This document shows positions 10,331 through 21,900 of a DNA stretch of 60,000 bases, one piece after another (the stretch's first letter is position 1; every line of letters starts with the position of its first letter). Made by a program: the position numbers and the translations under genes. This DNA is from Membranipora membranacea. Taxonomy: Eukaryota > Bryozoa > Gymnolaemata > Cheilostomatida > Membraniporidae. Below the pieces are notes generated by a model. The model did no database searches, was not told the origin of the DNA, and saw only the letters and a list, made by a program, of their open reading frames with translations. Location of the stretch: the NCBI GenBank assembly GCA_914767715.1, contig OU612075.1, positions 6,326,001 to 6,386,000 on the forward strand, given 5' to 3'.

Positions 10331-10925
10331 TGGATAGCAGACAGATAGATAGTATTCTACAAAATGAACAAACGCTTCATAACATCAATTATTTGGGAGT
10401 TTTGGCTAGCGGTAAAATACCAAGAGAAGCATGTTTGAAGTTTGAAGTTTGAAGTTTGTTTATTGCCTAAATTCTAATATCCATCCTGTGATAGGTTGAT
10501 AGCATCAATGTACGGCACATACATATCCATGCTGTGCAGTGGTGAAAACAATGCCCCACAAAGACCCTGGTATGCATTGGCTATGTTTTGCTAAAGACAG
10601 ACATAACAACGGAGTCTATTTTGACAGCTATGGGTACCCACCTTTGAGATTAAAATCTATTGGAACCGTTCTTGATACATGTAACTATCGGGATTATAAC
10701 AACAAACAAATACAAACGCTATTTTCAACTGTATGCGGTCAATACTGTATATTTTTCCTATCACATTATGCAAAAGGTTTTTCCTTGCCTCATATCTTAG
10801 AGTTGTTAAATGATGCTGGTGATACTTATTCTAATGATGCATTTGTATTCAATTACATAGGCAACAAATATAGGCAAGAACTATACAATACAATACAATA
10901 CAAACAAACTATATATCGCCGATGA
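10331..10925 (+). pseudogene. PRO: Polinton adenain-like cysteine protease, interrupted
   Basis: The protein begins MDSRQIDSILQNEQ at 10331 and runs to a stop after about 39 codons, then resumes from about 10520 through 128 codons to 10925. The second part carries the catalytic His in DPGMHWLCF, the acidic residue in YFDSYG, and the catalytic Cys in CGQYCIFFL, in the order and spacing of adenovirus-type (adenain) proteases, which process capsid proteins during maturation. Between the two parts lies about 60-80 bp of foreign sequence beginning with three copies of TTTGAAG. Without that insert the catalytic domain would be nearly complete. Confidence 0.88.
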
Positions 10926-10959
10926 TTCTTTTTGGTAATCGTATTTCATACACATTAAT

Positions 10960-10993
<34 letters not shown>

Positions 10994-11540
10994 CTACACT
11001 GTAATAAATAACATAAAATAAAAGATGAGTTCTTTTGCACACGATAGATCATGCCTCCATATAAATCAACAGATTCAATGCTTATTTCGCACGCTATGGG
11101 TAATTGACACTACCTTACTACTATGCTACCATGCTACCATGCTACCATGGTACCCTGCTACCATGCTACCATGCTACCATGCTAACACGATAACACGATA
11201 CCATGCTACTTCTGCTTTGCATAGAGAGGCTACTCATACTACTAATAGCCCATCCTCAGAGGTTTACTCACAGGTTTCAATTGATGAAGGGATATACTCG
11301 TTAATTTTCTCACAGTCTTATGAATGGACAGGAAAGTTTCGTAAGTTTGCGTTTGTAAAACACCAAAAAGATTCCCTTGGCCCTAAAACTAACAATCCCT
11401 AAATTATGTCCATACAAAATTACCAATCTGCTATCCACTTTGCAGGAGAAATACATAATCTGTGTGCTAGCAGGCCCATTGTGGCACCAGTGTGAAAAAA
11501 GAAGAAAAATTTAAATAATAAAAATAAATATCAGAGGGGG
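10926..11540. repeat. Simple repeats right of the protease
   Basis: A CA tract passes into a TA tract at about 10960-10994. At 11125-11212 an 8-bp minisatellite with unit CTACCATG is repeated about eleven times with variants (GTACCCTG, CTAACACG, ATAACACG). The plus-strand 125-aa open frame across it is mostly a product of the repeat. No terminal inverted repeat of the Polinton was recognised here. Confidence 0.7.
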
Positions 11541-11572
11541 AATGGAGCTTTGCCATCTCATTATAACTCACC

Positions 11573-11832
11573 TGGCTTCGGAGATGAATACCAATATACC
11601 CACAACCCCACATATAGTAAGTACTGCTTTAACAAAGCTCTCATCTTTCTCATTTATTCCGGTGTGGTTTTGTTTGTTTTGATCACGTTCTGCTGAGATG
11701 TTTTGCTCCTGTTCCATTGAGAAGGTTTGTACCTGTCCAGTTTGGTCTGGCTGAGCAGTTGCGGTCTCGATGCAGAACTTACAAGTCTTGAGAGAACCAT
11801 CAGAATCCCGAGGTCACAGTAAGAAATCTGAA
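11573..11832 (-). pseudogene. Possible transmembrane exon of a cysteine-rich protein
   Basis: On the minus strand a GCTTATATTTCAG acceptor-like site (about 11832) precedes a stretch that, after one apparent frame break near 11815, codes for SDGSLKTCKFCIETAT, a hydrophilic stalk, and a hydrophobic segment FVKAVLTICGVVGILVFI, and ends at a GTGAGT donor (11572-11567). This looks like the stalk and membrane helix of a type I membrane protein. The TGA in the frame set by the acceptor argues for decay or for a missed upstream acceptor. I do not recognise the family. Confidence 0.35.
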
Positions 11833-12348
11833 ATATAAGCTAACGAGCTCAATATGGATAGTCAGAAATCAGAAATAGTCAGAAATCGTCAGCAAGTAAG
11901 GATGTCAGTGGTAGGATATTGTATATTTTGAGCCCGCCAAGCTTCTGCCCTCCCCTCCCTCTTGGCGATCCCCCATGAATCTTATTGTGTATCGCACAAT
12001 GAGATTTTTAGGAAACTCCGGTTATAGCTTTGGTCACAAAAATACAATACGTAAATCAGTATTGAACAATAACAGTGTTGCATGCTTATTCCACACTCTA
12101 ATGTAAAAGAAGCCTTTCATGTGCTATTCAAACTTGGCTAAAACAATTAACATGTTTCACCGCTTCGTAGCTACATATGAGAATTACCGATGTTTATGGG
12201 TTTTCCCATGGATCAATCATGAATGTTTGCTTTTGTGGGTTATGGCAATACCCAATGAACAATTATAAAAATCAGCCGGGTTAAATTTACACAATCTAGT
12301 AGAATGCAACGGCTCTAACTACACAAAACAAGATAGCTCTATACTATA

Positions 12349-12462
12349 CCAAGTTTTATCCAATTTGCGTGCATTCCATTTGCTCCCATTTCACTGGTCA
12401 AGTCGCTGGGGGACCAGCAAAGGGGGAGCAGCTGGAAATCACGCAAATTGGATCAAACTTGA
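12349..12462. mobile_element. MITE-like element, family E
   Basis: The ends form a 22-bp inverted repeat with one mismatch: CAAGTTTTATCCAATTTGCG at 12350 and its complement at 12440-12461. An inner inverted pair (TTTGCTCCC... CTGGTC / GACCAG... GGGAGC) makes the element nearly fold on itself. Related, more diverged copies lie at about 18503-18600, 28143-28240 and 44039-44150. Confidence 0.65.
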
Positions 12463-12509
12463 TCTAGTTCTCTAAACTAACAGACTACAGCTGTAAACAA
12501 AATATTACC

Positions 12510-12712
12510 CTCATCATCACAATAGAACATACATCTGTAACCTCAATGTCCAACGTATACAGGCTGGTGACACAGGTCACTGCAGGACATGTAACCCGCA
12601 TCATGTCTGTCAATGTAGCAGCCTATTATTGCTGCGTTCTCCAACTGATCACAATCTTGACTTGTTGGTGTTATGTCAATGCCCTCGTAGCAGTCAAAAA
12701 ACTCTGTAACTG
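12510..12712 (-). pseudogene. Possible cysteine-rich extracellular exon
   Basis: The minus strand reads FFDCYEGIDITPTSQDC, then IIGCYIDRHDAGYMSCSDLC, a TGA stop, and GYRCMFYCDDEGN in the same frame. It is flanked by GTTACAG (acceptor-like) and G/GTAATA (donor-like) sites in phase 1. Cysteine spacing looks like an extracellular module, and the downstream minus-strand transmembrane exon at 11573-11832 could belong to the same gene. The internal stop suggests a pseudogene. Confidence 0.35.
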
Positions 12713-13558
12713 ATAGTGACCACTGTCATAATGATGTTAAAATAATGTATTAATAACAATGTAATAGTGATAATATAATAATGATTGTCATGGTCTTACA
12801 ATAGTACGGGATGGTGGTATCATCAATGACCGCCACATCCTTGTTTCAAAGATATTTAAACCCGAAACTTGTCCAGAAAAAGGTTAACTCACTGAGAGTG
12901 GGCTTTATGTTCAATATACCATCCAATAGATGAATCGATGTGGCCACTTGTAGAGTAATAGTTCACTTAAGTTGTGAAAAAGTCCACTGTGACTACCCTT
13001 TGCAAGTTTCAAATGCTCTCGCTTATTTGAACTTTTCATTTGTTATTTCAGCCTAATTACCGCTCTCCCTTCGCTATCAACTACAAGTTAAATGTAAAAC
13101 GCCTATCAACTTTCACATTCACCTTCCGGCTGTGTACCAAATGTGGATTAATATCTTTGGTAGGATGAAATCAACCTGCACCTGACCGGCACTGCTATAT
13201 TTCCAACCTCTAATAATAATAATCTCAACCTCTGAATCCTTATAGCTAGAGATAAACCTAACGACATCAATAGTAGGGTAGTCCAGATGATAATCACCAG
13301 AATTGTAATTGGCTCCCCATGATCCTATAAATGTGTGTATTTAGTTTATCAAAAAGGTATCCCAGATGCCAACGCAAAATGTGGGCTAGCATCAGAACTA
13401 AACCCTGTATTAAAACTTGAAAGCAGATCTGGATTAGAAGTTTGAAAGTTGCCCAATCAACAAAACCGAAGCGAATGAACCCTTTATGCGCCCAGAACAA
13501 CTGATAGAATCTGGAACCGTTTTGATTTTCACAAACAATATAAATACTCAAGGCAGGA

Positions 13559-13838
13559 ATATTCCATTCCCTTCTTCAGATGAAGAGACATAGTCATTGG
13601 GATTTCCTCGGCATTCACCGCTTCAAATGCCTGGTCGAAACCGATCATAACGGTGAATTATTTACAAGCAAACATTATTATAACAAATGCAGAACCCAGA
13701 CCTGTTGCAGAACATTTGCTAATATCTGAATGATTTTTATCTCGGAAAAAATCAATGTGACTTAAATACTATGGAAAGCAAAATTCCATTCCTTTCTTTA
13801 GATGTAGACACATAGTCAATGGGATTTTCCCGGCATTC
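13559..13838 (-). repeat. Direct duplication coding for ECR-like peptide
   Basis: About 60 bp at 13559-13618 recurs at 13780-13838. On the minus strand the copies read ECRGNPNDYVSSSEEGNGI and ECRENPIDYVSTSKERNGI, with differences that mostly keep similar residues. The upstream side of the second copy has an ATCAG acceptor-like site. They may be duplicated exons of the same minus-strand cysteine-rich gene, or simply duplicated DNA. Confidence 0.4.
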
Positions 13839-14646
13839 TCTGATATGGAATGGAAAATTCCCGTGATTTCTTATATTCAATATTAAAATTATAACTGTTG
13901 GCAAAATGTAAGCCTCTATATAAGAGTCGCTACAAAATATGATATGAGTTTCAGTCCCACTAAATAAAGTATTGAGCAGTTGGCCTATATAATAGACAAC
14001 GGATCTCCCTTTTGGATATTCAAATCGATCAATCAAATCATCATAGTATAGTTTGGTATGGTATGGTCATATGAGCATTAATATGTTGTTTCTATGACCC
14101 TTCATCAAGGTGGGGGTCATAGAAGTGTGGTTCCTGAACAGTTCATTGCTCGATTGAAGATAAGACCTTCTTGCGAACTACAAGTGAACGACTTTGCCTA
14201 ATTGAAAGACCAAACGAGGAGGGGCTTGGAAAATATATTGGCAGCTTGTGAGTTGTCTTCTCACACAGAGTAAAGATTATCTGACAGCATCGCAAAGCAA
14301 CACATCAGTGCTGAGAGGATTCATTCAAGGACTTTGCCCTCTTTGTTGTATCATCCATCTGTCATAGCTCATTGGTTTATTTAAAATAGTCTTCAAAACA
14401 TTAGCTTTCAAGTCTTAATCAGTCAAAGTACAAATCCTTTTTCTAATATTTTATCATAATTTATGTTTTTGGTGCAGGCTCAAACTGATAAGGAGAATTT
14501 TAGCTATCATTTCTTGTGAGACAGTGACTTAACATAAACCACTAGATGAGCTTGTTGATTAAGCACAACAAGTGGCAGTTAAATTTAGATTCTGCTTGGT
14601 ATAGATGAAGCTGGGTAGTTATGAAATCATTACAATTGATATTTTT

Positions 14647-14748
14647 GATTTGACTGAATTTTAATTTGACACTGACGTCAGTATAATTACAATTATTACA
14701 ATTCTTGGATTTGATTGAATTTTAATTTGACCCTGACGTCAGTATAAT
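14647..14748. promoter_or_regulatory. Tandem 61-bp repeat with two CRE-type palindromes
   Basis: A block with GAATTTTAATTTGAC followed by CTGACGTCAG is present twice with a 61-bp period. The palindrome TGACGTCA (10-bp CTGACGTCAG at 14672-14681 and 14733-14742) is the consensus site of CREB/ATF transcription factors. It lies about 1.1 kb upstream of the gene A promoter. Whether it is used is unknown. Confidence 0.45.
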
Positions 14749-15818
14749 TCATGAAGAAATTTATCAATTTTTTGTGACATTGTGTCCAGTCATTTCATCT
14801 AACATTTACCATTGATAATACTCAAATCTGATAGTAATTTTTATCCTTACACCAGCATGCAAATCCGCTTACATTTATCAAACTTTGGGCTAATGAAAAC
14901 CAATCACAAGATGTGGATTTGATTAGATGGAATCATGACTCTTCACTTTTTCCTGCCAGATCTCATCAATGTGAATGAAAATAGATTCTATGATAAGCAT
15001 TTTGAATAAAATGCTAACGATAATGCTGAAAATCATCCACTCCAGTTTCTTGTACAAGCGTTGGATGGAGGAAATTGCTTTTCGATGAAAAGGTGCTTGT
15101 TGTTTCGTGAAATTGATTTTTCAGTACAATTTGGCAGTCTTGTTAGCTGTCAAACAGTAAACAAATCAAGAGATGGTGATTGAGCAGGATCATTGATGTA
15201 GTCATTCTAATTAAAAGATCTCAACAAAAAGACCTGACAAGCAAGAAATAATAATATGATATCATGCTATGTTTTGGGACAAGTATAAACTTTGATCTCC
15301 AACCCATCCTTTATGAGGGATGACTATGCCGTTCACTTTAATAAAAGACATGGCAACTGGTATATACCTCATCCTAGCTATCTTATGCACAACATATCAC
15401 AAGTTCCTATACGAGATATTTCCCATCATAATATTGACTATGCTTCTGCTCTTTAACACTATCTCAAACTTTAAGTTTTCGCCTTTCTGCTTTTTCATTA
15501 ATGTGCTATAAATTGCCTACATCATCGCTTTTGAAGAACAATGTCCAAGCTGATCTATTTTGTAAGCCATCAATCTCTCATTATTCATACCTTGTCAAAT
15601 TGGTGGATATTGATCAGTAACTGATGGAAGACAAGTTGCTGGAATCGAGTTTATGCCTGTAGGTTGACATCTAGGGGGAAATATAATTGCTCACTATATG
15701 CATGGCAGGCTCCCAATGTGTAGTACAATGAAATATTACCCCTACTAAAGCTCCGCCCCTTTTTTGTCAATCCGTCACTACACAATTGTTTTCATCTTTT
15801 GGTGAGTATTTTGACAAA

Positions 15819-15852
15819 TATATAAACCGGCTTGTCAGTGGTTAGCCAAACA
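15819..15852 (+). promoter_or_regulatory. Core promoter of CCP gene A
   Basis: TATATAAA at 15819-15826 is followed by GGCTTGTCAGTGGTTAGCC. The same arrangement, TATATAAA then GGCTTGTCAGTGGTTTGCC, occurs upstream of gene B at 29509-29545. The start codon lies about 120 bp downstream in both. Transcription probably begins in or just after the conserved block, about 25-30 bp from the TATA box. Confidence 0.65.
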
Positions 15853-15941
15853 AATCCTACTGAGGGTTCAAGCAAGAAGGATAGCAACAAACTCGATTAT
15901 CATTAATTGACTTGTTCGCTTGCTATCATCAGAGCTGAAGA

Positions 15942-18900
15942 ATGGAGTGGTATAGTATTTGTGTACTACTGACTGCTTTAGCTTCGATCAGCATCGTCGG
16001 CGCTCAAGTTACTGGATCTGAACCTACAGGTAAGAGCAGGGCCGTAGTTTAGAAAAAATGGTAGGGGAGGCAAAAGTCTGAGGCGAGTTTGAGGCATTAA
16101 CCTCCTCACCAAGCAATTTGAGGCATATAATAAGCAAATGGAAGTCACAGAGGAGCTGATTATGACATTTATTTTTCAATTACAGTCCTTTTAGGCCACT
16201 ATATTTAGCTTTCTTGGGGAGGCAGTGCCTCTATGCTTCCCCTAAAACTGCGGCCCTACTAACAGACAGCCAACTGCACGAGCTAAAACTTAAAATAGCT
16301 GAAACTTTTAATAACTAAGTTCCCATCTTGAATAATGTGCTTACTTATTACCAGTTAAAGTTGTAGTACAAAACATATGAGGGGCCATTTGGCCTACAAA
16401 ACAAACATTAGGCTCTTAGAACATATTTTGCTTCACTAAAGCAGCAGAATTCATACTAGCTAGAAACAATGACCTGGAAGAACACAGGAATATTATTACT
16501 TCTTCGCTAAAAGCATCAATATTTGACAATTTTTTTATATATGTTTATCTCTTTGATAGTGTTGATAGAATGTACGTCACCAAAACACAAAACAAAAAGG
16601 AAACTTCTAGACTTTTAGAACTTATTTTGCTCCATCAGAGAGTTCGGAGCTGTCAACTTCATACTAGCTGGAAACAATGAACTGCATGAACCAAAGTATC
16701 AATATTAGATAAAGTTCTTATAAAATTTATATCTCTTCAATTGCGTTGATAGAATGTGCGTCACCCCCGATAGTAGCAAATGCTGCTGTATCCACCACTG
16801 GGGAGACTGAGGGATCGACAGCTATATATACGTGTAGTAGTGGGTATGAGCCGAGTGGTAGTATGGAGAAGGTGTGCAGAGCCGGATCCTGGTCTGGCAG
16901 CAGTCCCGACCCAAAATGTACCCGTAAGTCAGAATATGATACAAAAGATTTTTTTTCGTATTCTGTTGTGAAGTAACATTGTAAATTAAGAGTGGCGGCC
17001 AACCCTCTTATGTATCACAAAATCACCACACAAACATCATGAAGAGCCCAGACAAAACATCCCCTCCGTACCCGCTATCCACCGCACGACCACAGACCCC
17101 CACCAGCGCAACTGTTTACATTCTAAAGCCAAATCTTCTTTAATTTTTGCTAGTTTCATTGTATTTGTGAGTAGATAGAATATGTTATACAACCTTTTAC
17201 ATTCTAAAGCCAAATCATCTTCAATTTTGTGATAGTTTCATTGTATTTGGGAGTCAATGTAAGCCTATATGAATAGTGGTAAGCTTGGTATAGAAAGTCG
17301 CATCGTCACTGGACAAAGAGAAAAAGAATTGGCAATCGATCATTTATATTGTAATTGATTATCATTATTTAGATTTGATTGTCAAAATAATCATGATCGA
17401 TTTGAGTGTAAATATATGTCAAACATATATCATGAGACCTGTTCGTCACAAACGGTCATAAATGTTATATTTATGGCCCAATCAAATAGGCATTGATAAT
17501 TTTAATGAAGCCATAGGCCTACCATTGCCCTGCTTGTCAGATCAACACAAATTATATCAATTGATTTCAGGCTTTGGACTGGTAACATGGAAAACAATCC
17601 AAAAAAATAACCTAGAGCTCAATTGCTTGAGACTCAAGTAAATGGTGAAGGTTTAAATAAAATTTTTGATTGATATTTTCTTTTTGACAGAATCCAAGTG
17701 TCCAAATCCTCCAAGGGTGTCCGGTGGAAGCTATCGATCTGTTACTGGAAGGTTAGATTTACCATTGTTTGACAGTGATAGTTTATCTGTTAAGTAATCT
17801 TCAAGAGGAAAAGTACCAAGCAAGTAGGATAACTCCAAAAACCAAAGGAGTTGTCTTACATGATGTGCTCAACTTGCCTGTTGTGAGCTAAACTACCCTA
17901 CAGATTATATATATTTTTGCGAAATTTGTGAGTTAAGGATTAGCAAAAACACAACACCCTTACATGTTGATATTGTTCTGTTATAAGTGCCTATGGAGTG
18001 ATTAAATTGAAAAAAAAACACCTTGTCCTCACAGAGATAAGAACCTGCAGCCTTTAAATGAGTAACCAGAGGGTTCAATACCTTACTAACTAGACACGTC
18101 AGAAGAACATTTGTTGTTCACCGAATCTCTTTCCCATGAATTATGTTGCCGGGAGCAGATTCGTCAAATTGATTCCTCTAGTAGGGAGATGTGATTGCAA
18201 GCAGTGGGCAAGCAAATATCACAAGTCTCTGCTGGGTGATTGTCAATCATTTCCTCAAACACAGCAACAAGTTTTGTTTGTAGTTGAGTTGTAGGACATC
18301 TTATTTGTCATATTATGGAACGTTTTTCCACGCTGCTGTTTTGTGGTAAACATCTGCAAACTGCTGCACATTCCAACATCATTTCGTTCCGTTGAAACAA
18401 TTCAAAACCTGATCAAAGTTGCCCTGTTGGTAAAGTTTGATGAAAAAACTTATGAGATGCCCTCATAACAACTATCACTGTATACATGAAGCCTGTTATA
18501 CCTGCAGAGTGACTAGATCAAGCTTGATCCATGTTGCAAGCTTGGAGCTGCCCCGGTTGGCAAAACTCCAACTCCAACGCTGGCAAAATGGAACAAACTC
18601 GATCTACAGAGTTCCTGCATAACCATCTGTTCTGATTGTTCTGCTTTTCAGCTATACGGTTGGGAGTTTGGTAACCTACACATGTTATAGCGGTTATAAT
18701 CTTGCTGAAAACTTAACCAATTCGATTACCTGTCAGACGGACAAAACATGGACTCAGCCACTTCCTGTTTGCAACAGTAAGTGACAGTCCTACTAGGCCA
18801 TGTTTGGTATGGTTTTAAAGATCTCAGGCTGAAAAGTCATTAGGGCAAATTAAATAAAACAGCCCGTGAACCTAATTGCAGTAAAACTGCTGCAAAGTCT

Positions 18901-21900
18901 GAAAATAGTGGATCATAGTGGATCATAGTGATTTATTGCCTCCTCTTGACCAACATGATCCACTATGATCCTTGCTGAAATATTTACAAAAAAACCTATT
19001 GCTATTTTCCACAAATTTTTTTATTATTTTTATTTCCCCTATTAACTCACAATAAACGATTTACTGGGGTAATATATCCACTTTTCTAACAGCACTGACC
19101 CTTTAACTACAAATATGCGCTGTGGAATTGCTGTATTTGTTAGCCTGAAATGATGTATTGCACATATTGAACAATCGCAGTGTCTTGTTGCCTCAGTGTT
19201 CAATTACTCGACAGCAGCCGGTAACACATATGAGGGTGGTCAAATAAGACCTAGTGTGTAGAGAGAGATATTGTCACATAGTGCTAATGGCAATCCCTGA
19301 AGTTAAATTTAATACTGATTGCGATATTCATGACTTAGTTTGGTAATCATAGAAATTGATAACAGTTTAATACAGTAAGGAAAAAAACCATATCTCATCT
19401 TTGCATCGTGGTATGATGTCCTTCCTTCTTCAGGAAAAGATTGCGGTGCTGTGAAAGAAATAGAGGGAGGAAAGAAACCATCATATACTGAGACTACATA
19501 CAATTCTCGGGCTACATTTGAATGTATTGAGGGCTACAATCTGTACTACAATGGAGTAGCCGTCAGAACACCAACTAGATCTGTCGGCTGCGGGAGCAGC
19601 GGAAGCTGGGGTAAATTACCCGAATGTCGACGTAAGTGAGTTTTCATCCGATCCATCCGATGGTTTGATTGCAGTCTGAGCTTGGGCTCCATTGATTGGC
19701 GGTTTGTAGTGCTGACATGATTGTAGCACCGTAATTTGAAAACACAACAGTAATGATCAGCAAGTCCATTATTTAGTTGTTATCATTATTAATTGGAGCT
19801 GATAGGTATCTTGGATGGCTATAGCTAGGGCTGGAACGAGTTTCAGACCTGTTCCTGACTCGCATTTCTAGCCTTTGTTAATTACCCGCTCCCTAGCCTA
19901 GTGGGCATTTCATTTGCACTACTAAACCGGTCCTGAAAGATAGCCAAAACCCGAACACCCGACCCAGTTCTGATGTTGTGAACCCGTTCTAACCCTAGCT
20001 ATGGCCAATATAATGCATCTGTCTCATTAACTATGAAAATATTTTTTCTTAAACACACCGTAAACATTGTAACTACATCGATTTGTGTTTTTTCTTATAG
20101 CAAAGGACTGCGGTTATCCATCCAAAATGTCCAATGCCCAGAGATTTACAGAAGGCAAGCACTTGTTTGGGCAAAGTGTTTATTATGAATGTAATCATGG
20201 ATATGAGATGATAGGAAATGCCACCATAACCTGCAAAGCAACTGGATGGACTCGCAAGCCTTCTTGTGTGCGTAAGTATGATATAAGCAGTGGTCACTAG
20301 ACCAAAATATAAACCTTTTATTTAGACATCCTTCGAAATAATTAATAAATAATTAAAATAATGATGATAAAGCTGTTTGAGCACAGTTTGGAGTTGCTAT
20401 TATTGTGTGAAAGCAGTGTTGTCATTGTTATTGGCACCTAATAATATAATGACCTGTCTTCTTGGATGTGACATCCTTAAACATCATTAATACTGGTGAA
20501 CCCTGATGTCACGATAAAATAATAAATAGATACAATGAATAATAAAATAAATAAAAAGATAAGACAAATAAGTAAATAGATACAATAAATAAAGAGACAT
20601 TACAAATCTATATAAACAGAAAATAAATAAATAGAAGATGTAAAATATGAATACATGTATAAAAATACAATAAATACATGAATAAATACAATAAATGGCA
20701 AGATTGGCCTGAGCAGGAGTAATAGATTTAAGTTGTGGCTACACAAGACTGTATGCCTAGTAGCTACCATCCTCAGACATGTTTTACGGAATGTCAATTG
20801 CTTTACCTTTAACCTTAGACCTTTAACCTTTAGACCTGTTACATTGTAGGGGCTAAGTGCTATGACCCTCCCACAGTTGATAACGGATCTCTGAGCAAAC
20901 TGTCCAGAGTTAATACTTATACAAGCACAAATTCCTATATCTGCCACAAGGGCTACGATCTGATTGGACCAAAGACTGTTTCCTGTCAGGCTGATGGCAC
21001 ATGGTCACAACCTCCCGTATGCTCAAGTGAGTTTGTTTTTACTTTATTGGCATAATTTTCATTCAATGAGAATGTTTTACAAAATCAGCCACCACCAGAA
21101 TGTATATAGAGAGTTCCATCAATGACTGAGCGATTTGAAGGCAAGAGCCTAGCAGGTAACGCTCACTCACTGAGTGATCAGATTGTAATTTTTGCTGTTT
21201 CTAATTATAAGACCCCCTTGAATTACTCTCACAAGTATTTTCAAGAATGTACCACCTGGCCTGCATTGGCTGTCTCTCTCTTACCAGCCAAACAAGCGAA
21301 CAGCATTGGTTAGAATCTAACAAAGAGATGTTCATATTTCGTTGTAGTTGTTAACTGCAGAACTCCACCACAAATACATTTTGGCACACACAGTTGGGAC
21401 CTGACGACGTACAATTCTTATGCCGCCTACGCTTGCGATGAGGGCTATAAACTCATAGGAGTGAGTCAAGTTATGTGCCAGTCAGATGGAACATGGGCTC
21501 AGGAGCCTAAGTGTGAATTACCTCCAGGTGAGTAACACAGCCTATCCTAGCATTGCAAACCTATAAATGGTTCCCCTGACCTTTGATTATTCAGCAATTA
21601 CATTGTGACTTAACAACTACCATTCCATCCATATCCACTAATTTACTTTTGAAACCTGCAGATAACACAGATTTTCATCGAAATTTTGAAAAATTCAAAG
21701 ACATTATTTCGACTTTCTGGTAGGAGTTTCATAGGCTTTCTGCTAGAGTTAGAAGGCTGAAAATTAGCTCAATTTGCATAACAGAGAAAATAAATTTTTG
21801 AAAAGATTGTAGGTAGACCTTTGTTGCTCGCGATTACCTATCGCAAGCTCTGTGTCAGTCTGTAGACTGAGAAATAGAAAAATAAGACGTATTCGGCGCT

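Larger units (their letters stand above)
830..10925. mobile_element. Degenerate Polinton/Maverick element
   Basis: Polymerase, packaging ATPase, both capsid proteins, integrase, protease and two lesser proteins of a Polinton lie together within about 10.1 kb. Known elements of this class are usually 15-20 kb with terminal inverted repeats of hundreds of bases and 6-bp target duplications; neither was found here, so the outer limits given are those of recognisable coding sequence. Several genes carry stops, frameshifts and an inversion, so this is a dead copy. Some frames (minor capsid, ATPase, most of the major capsid) remain long, suggesting moderate age. Confidence 0.9.
12716..15800. other. 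Non-coding stretch upstream of gene A
   Basis: Apart from the duplications at 13559-13838 and 14647-14748 no supported gene is seen. Open frames in this stretch (such as 13294-13551 on the minus strand and 15320-15511 on the plus strand) lack recognisable motifs and look like chance. Confidence 0.5.

Noticed and set aside
11025-11402. 125-codon plus-strand open frame
   Set aside because: About half is translated CTACCATG minisatellite; the rest has no motif.
10926-11540. Polinton terminal inverted repeat
   Set aside because: I compared this flank by eye with the reverse complement of 1-800 and found no convincing match.
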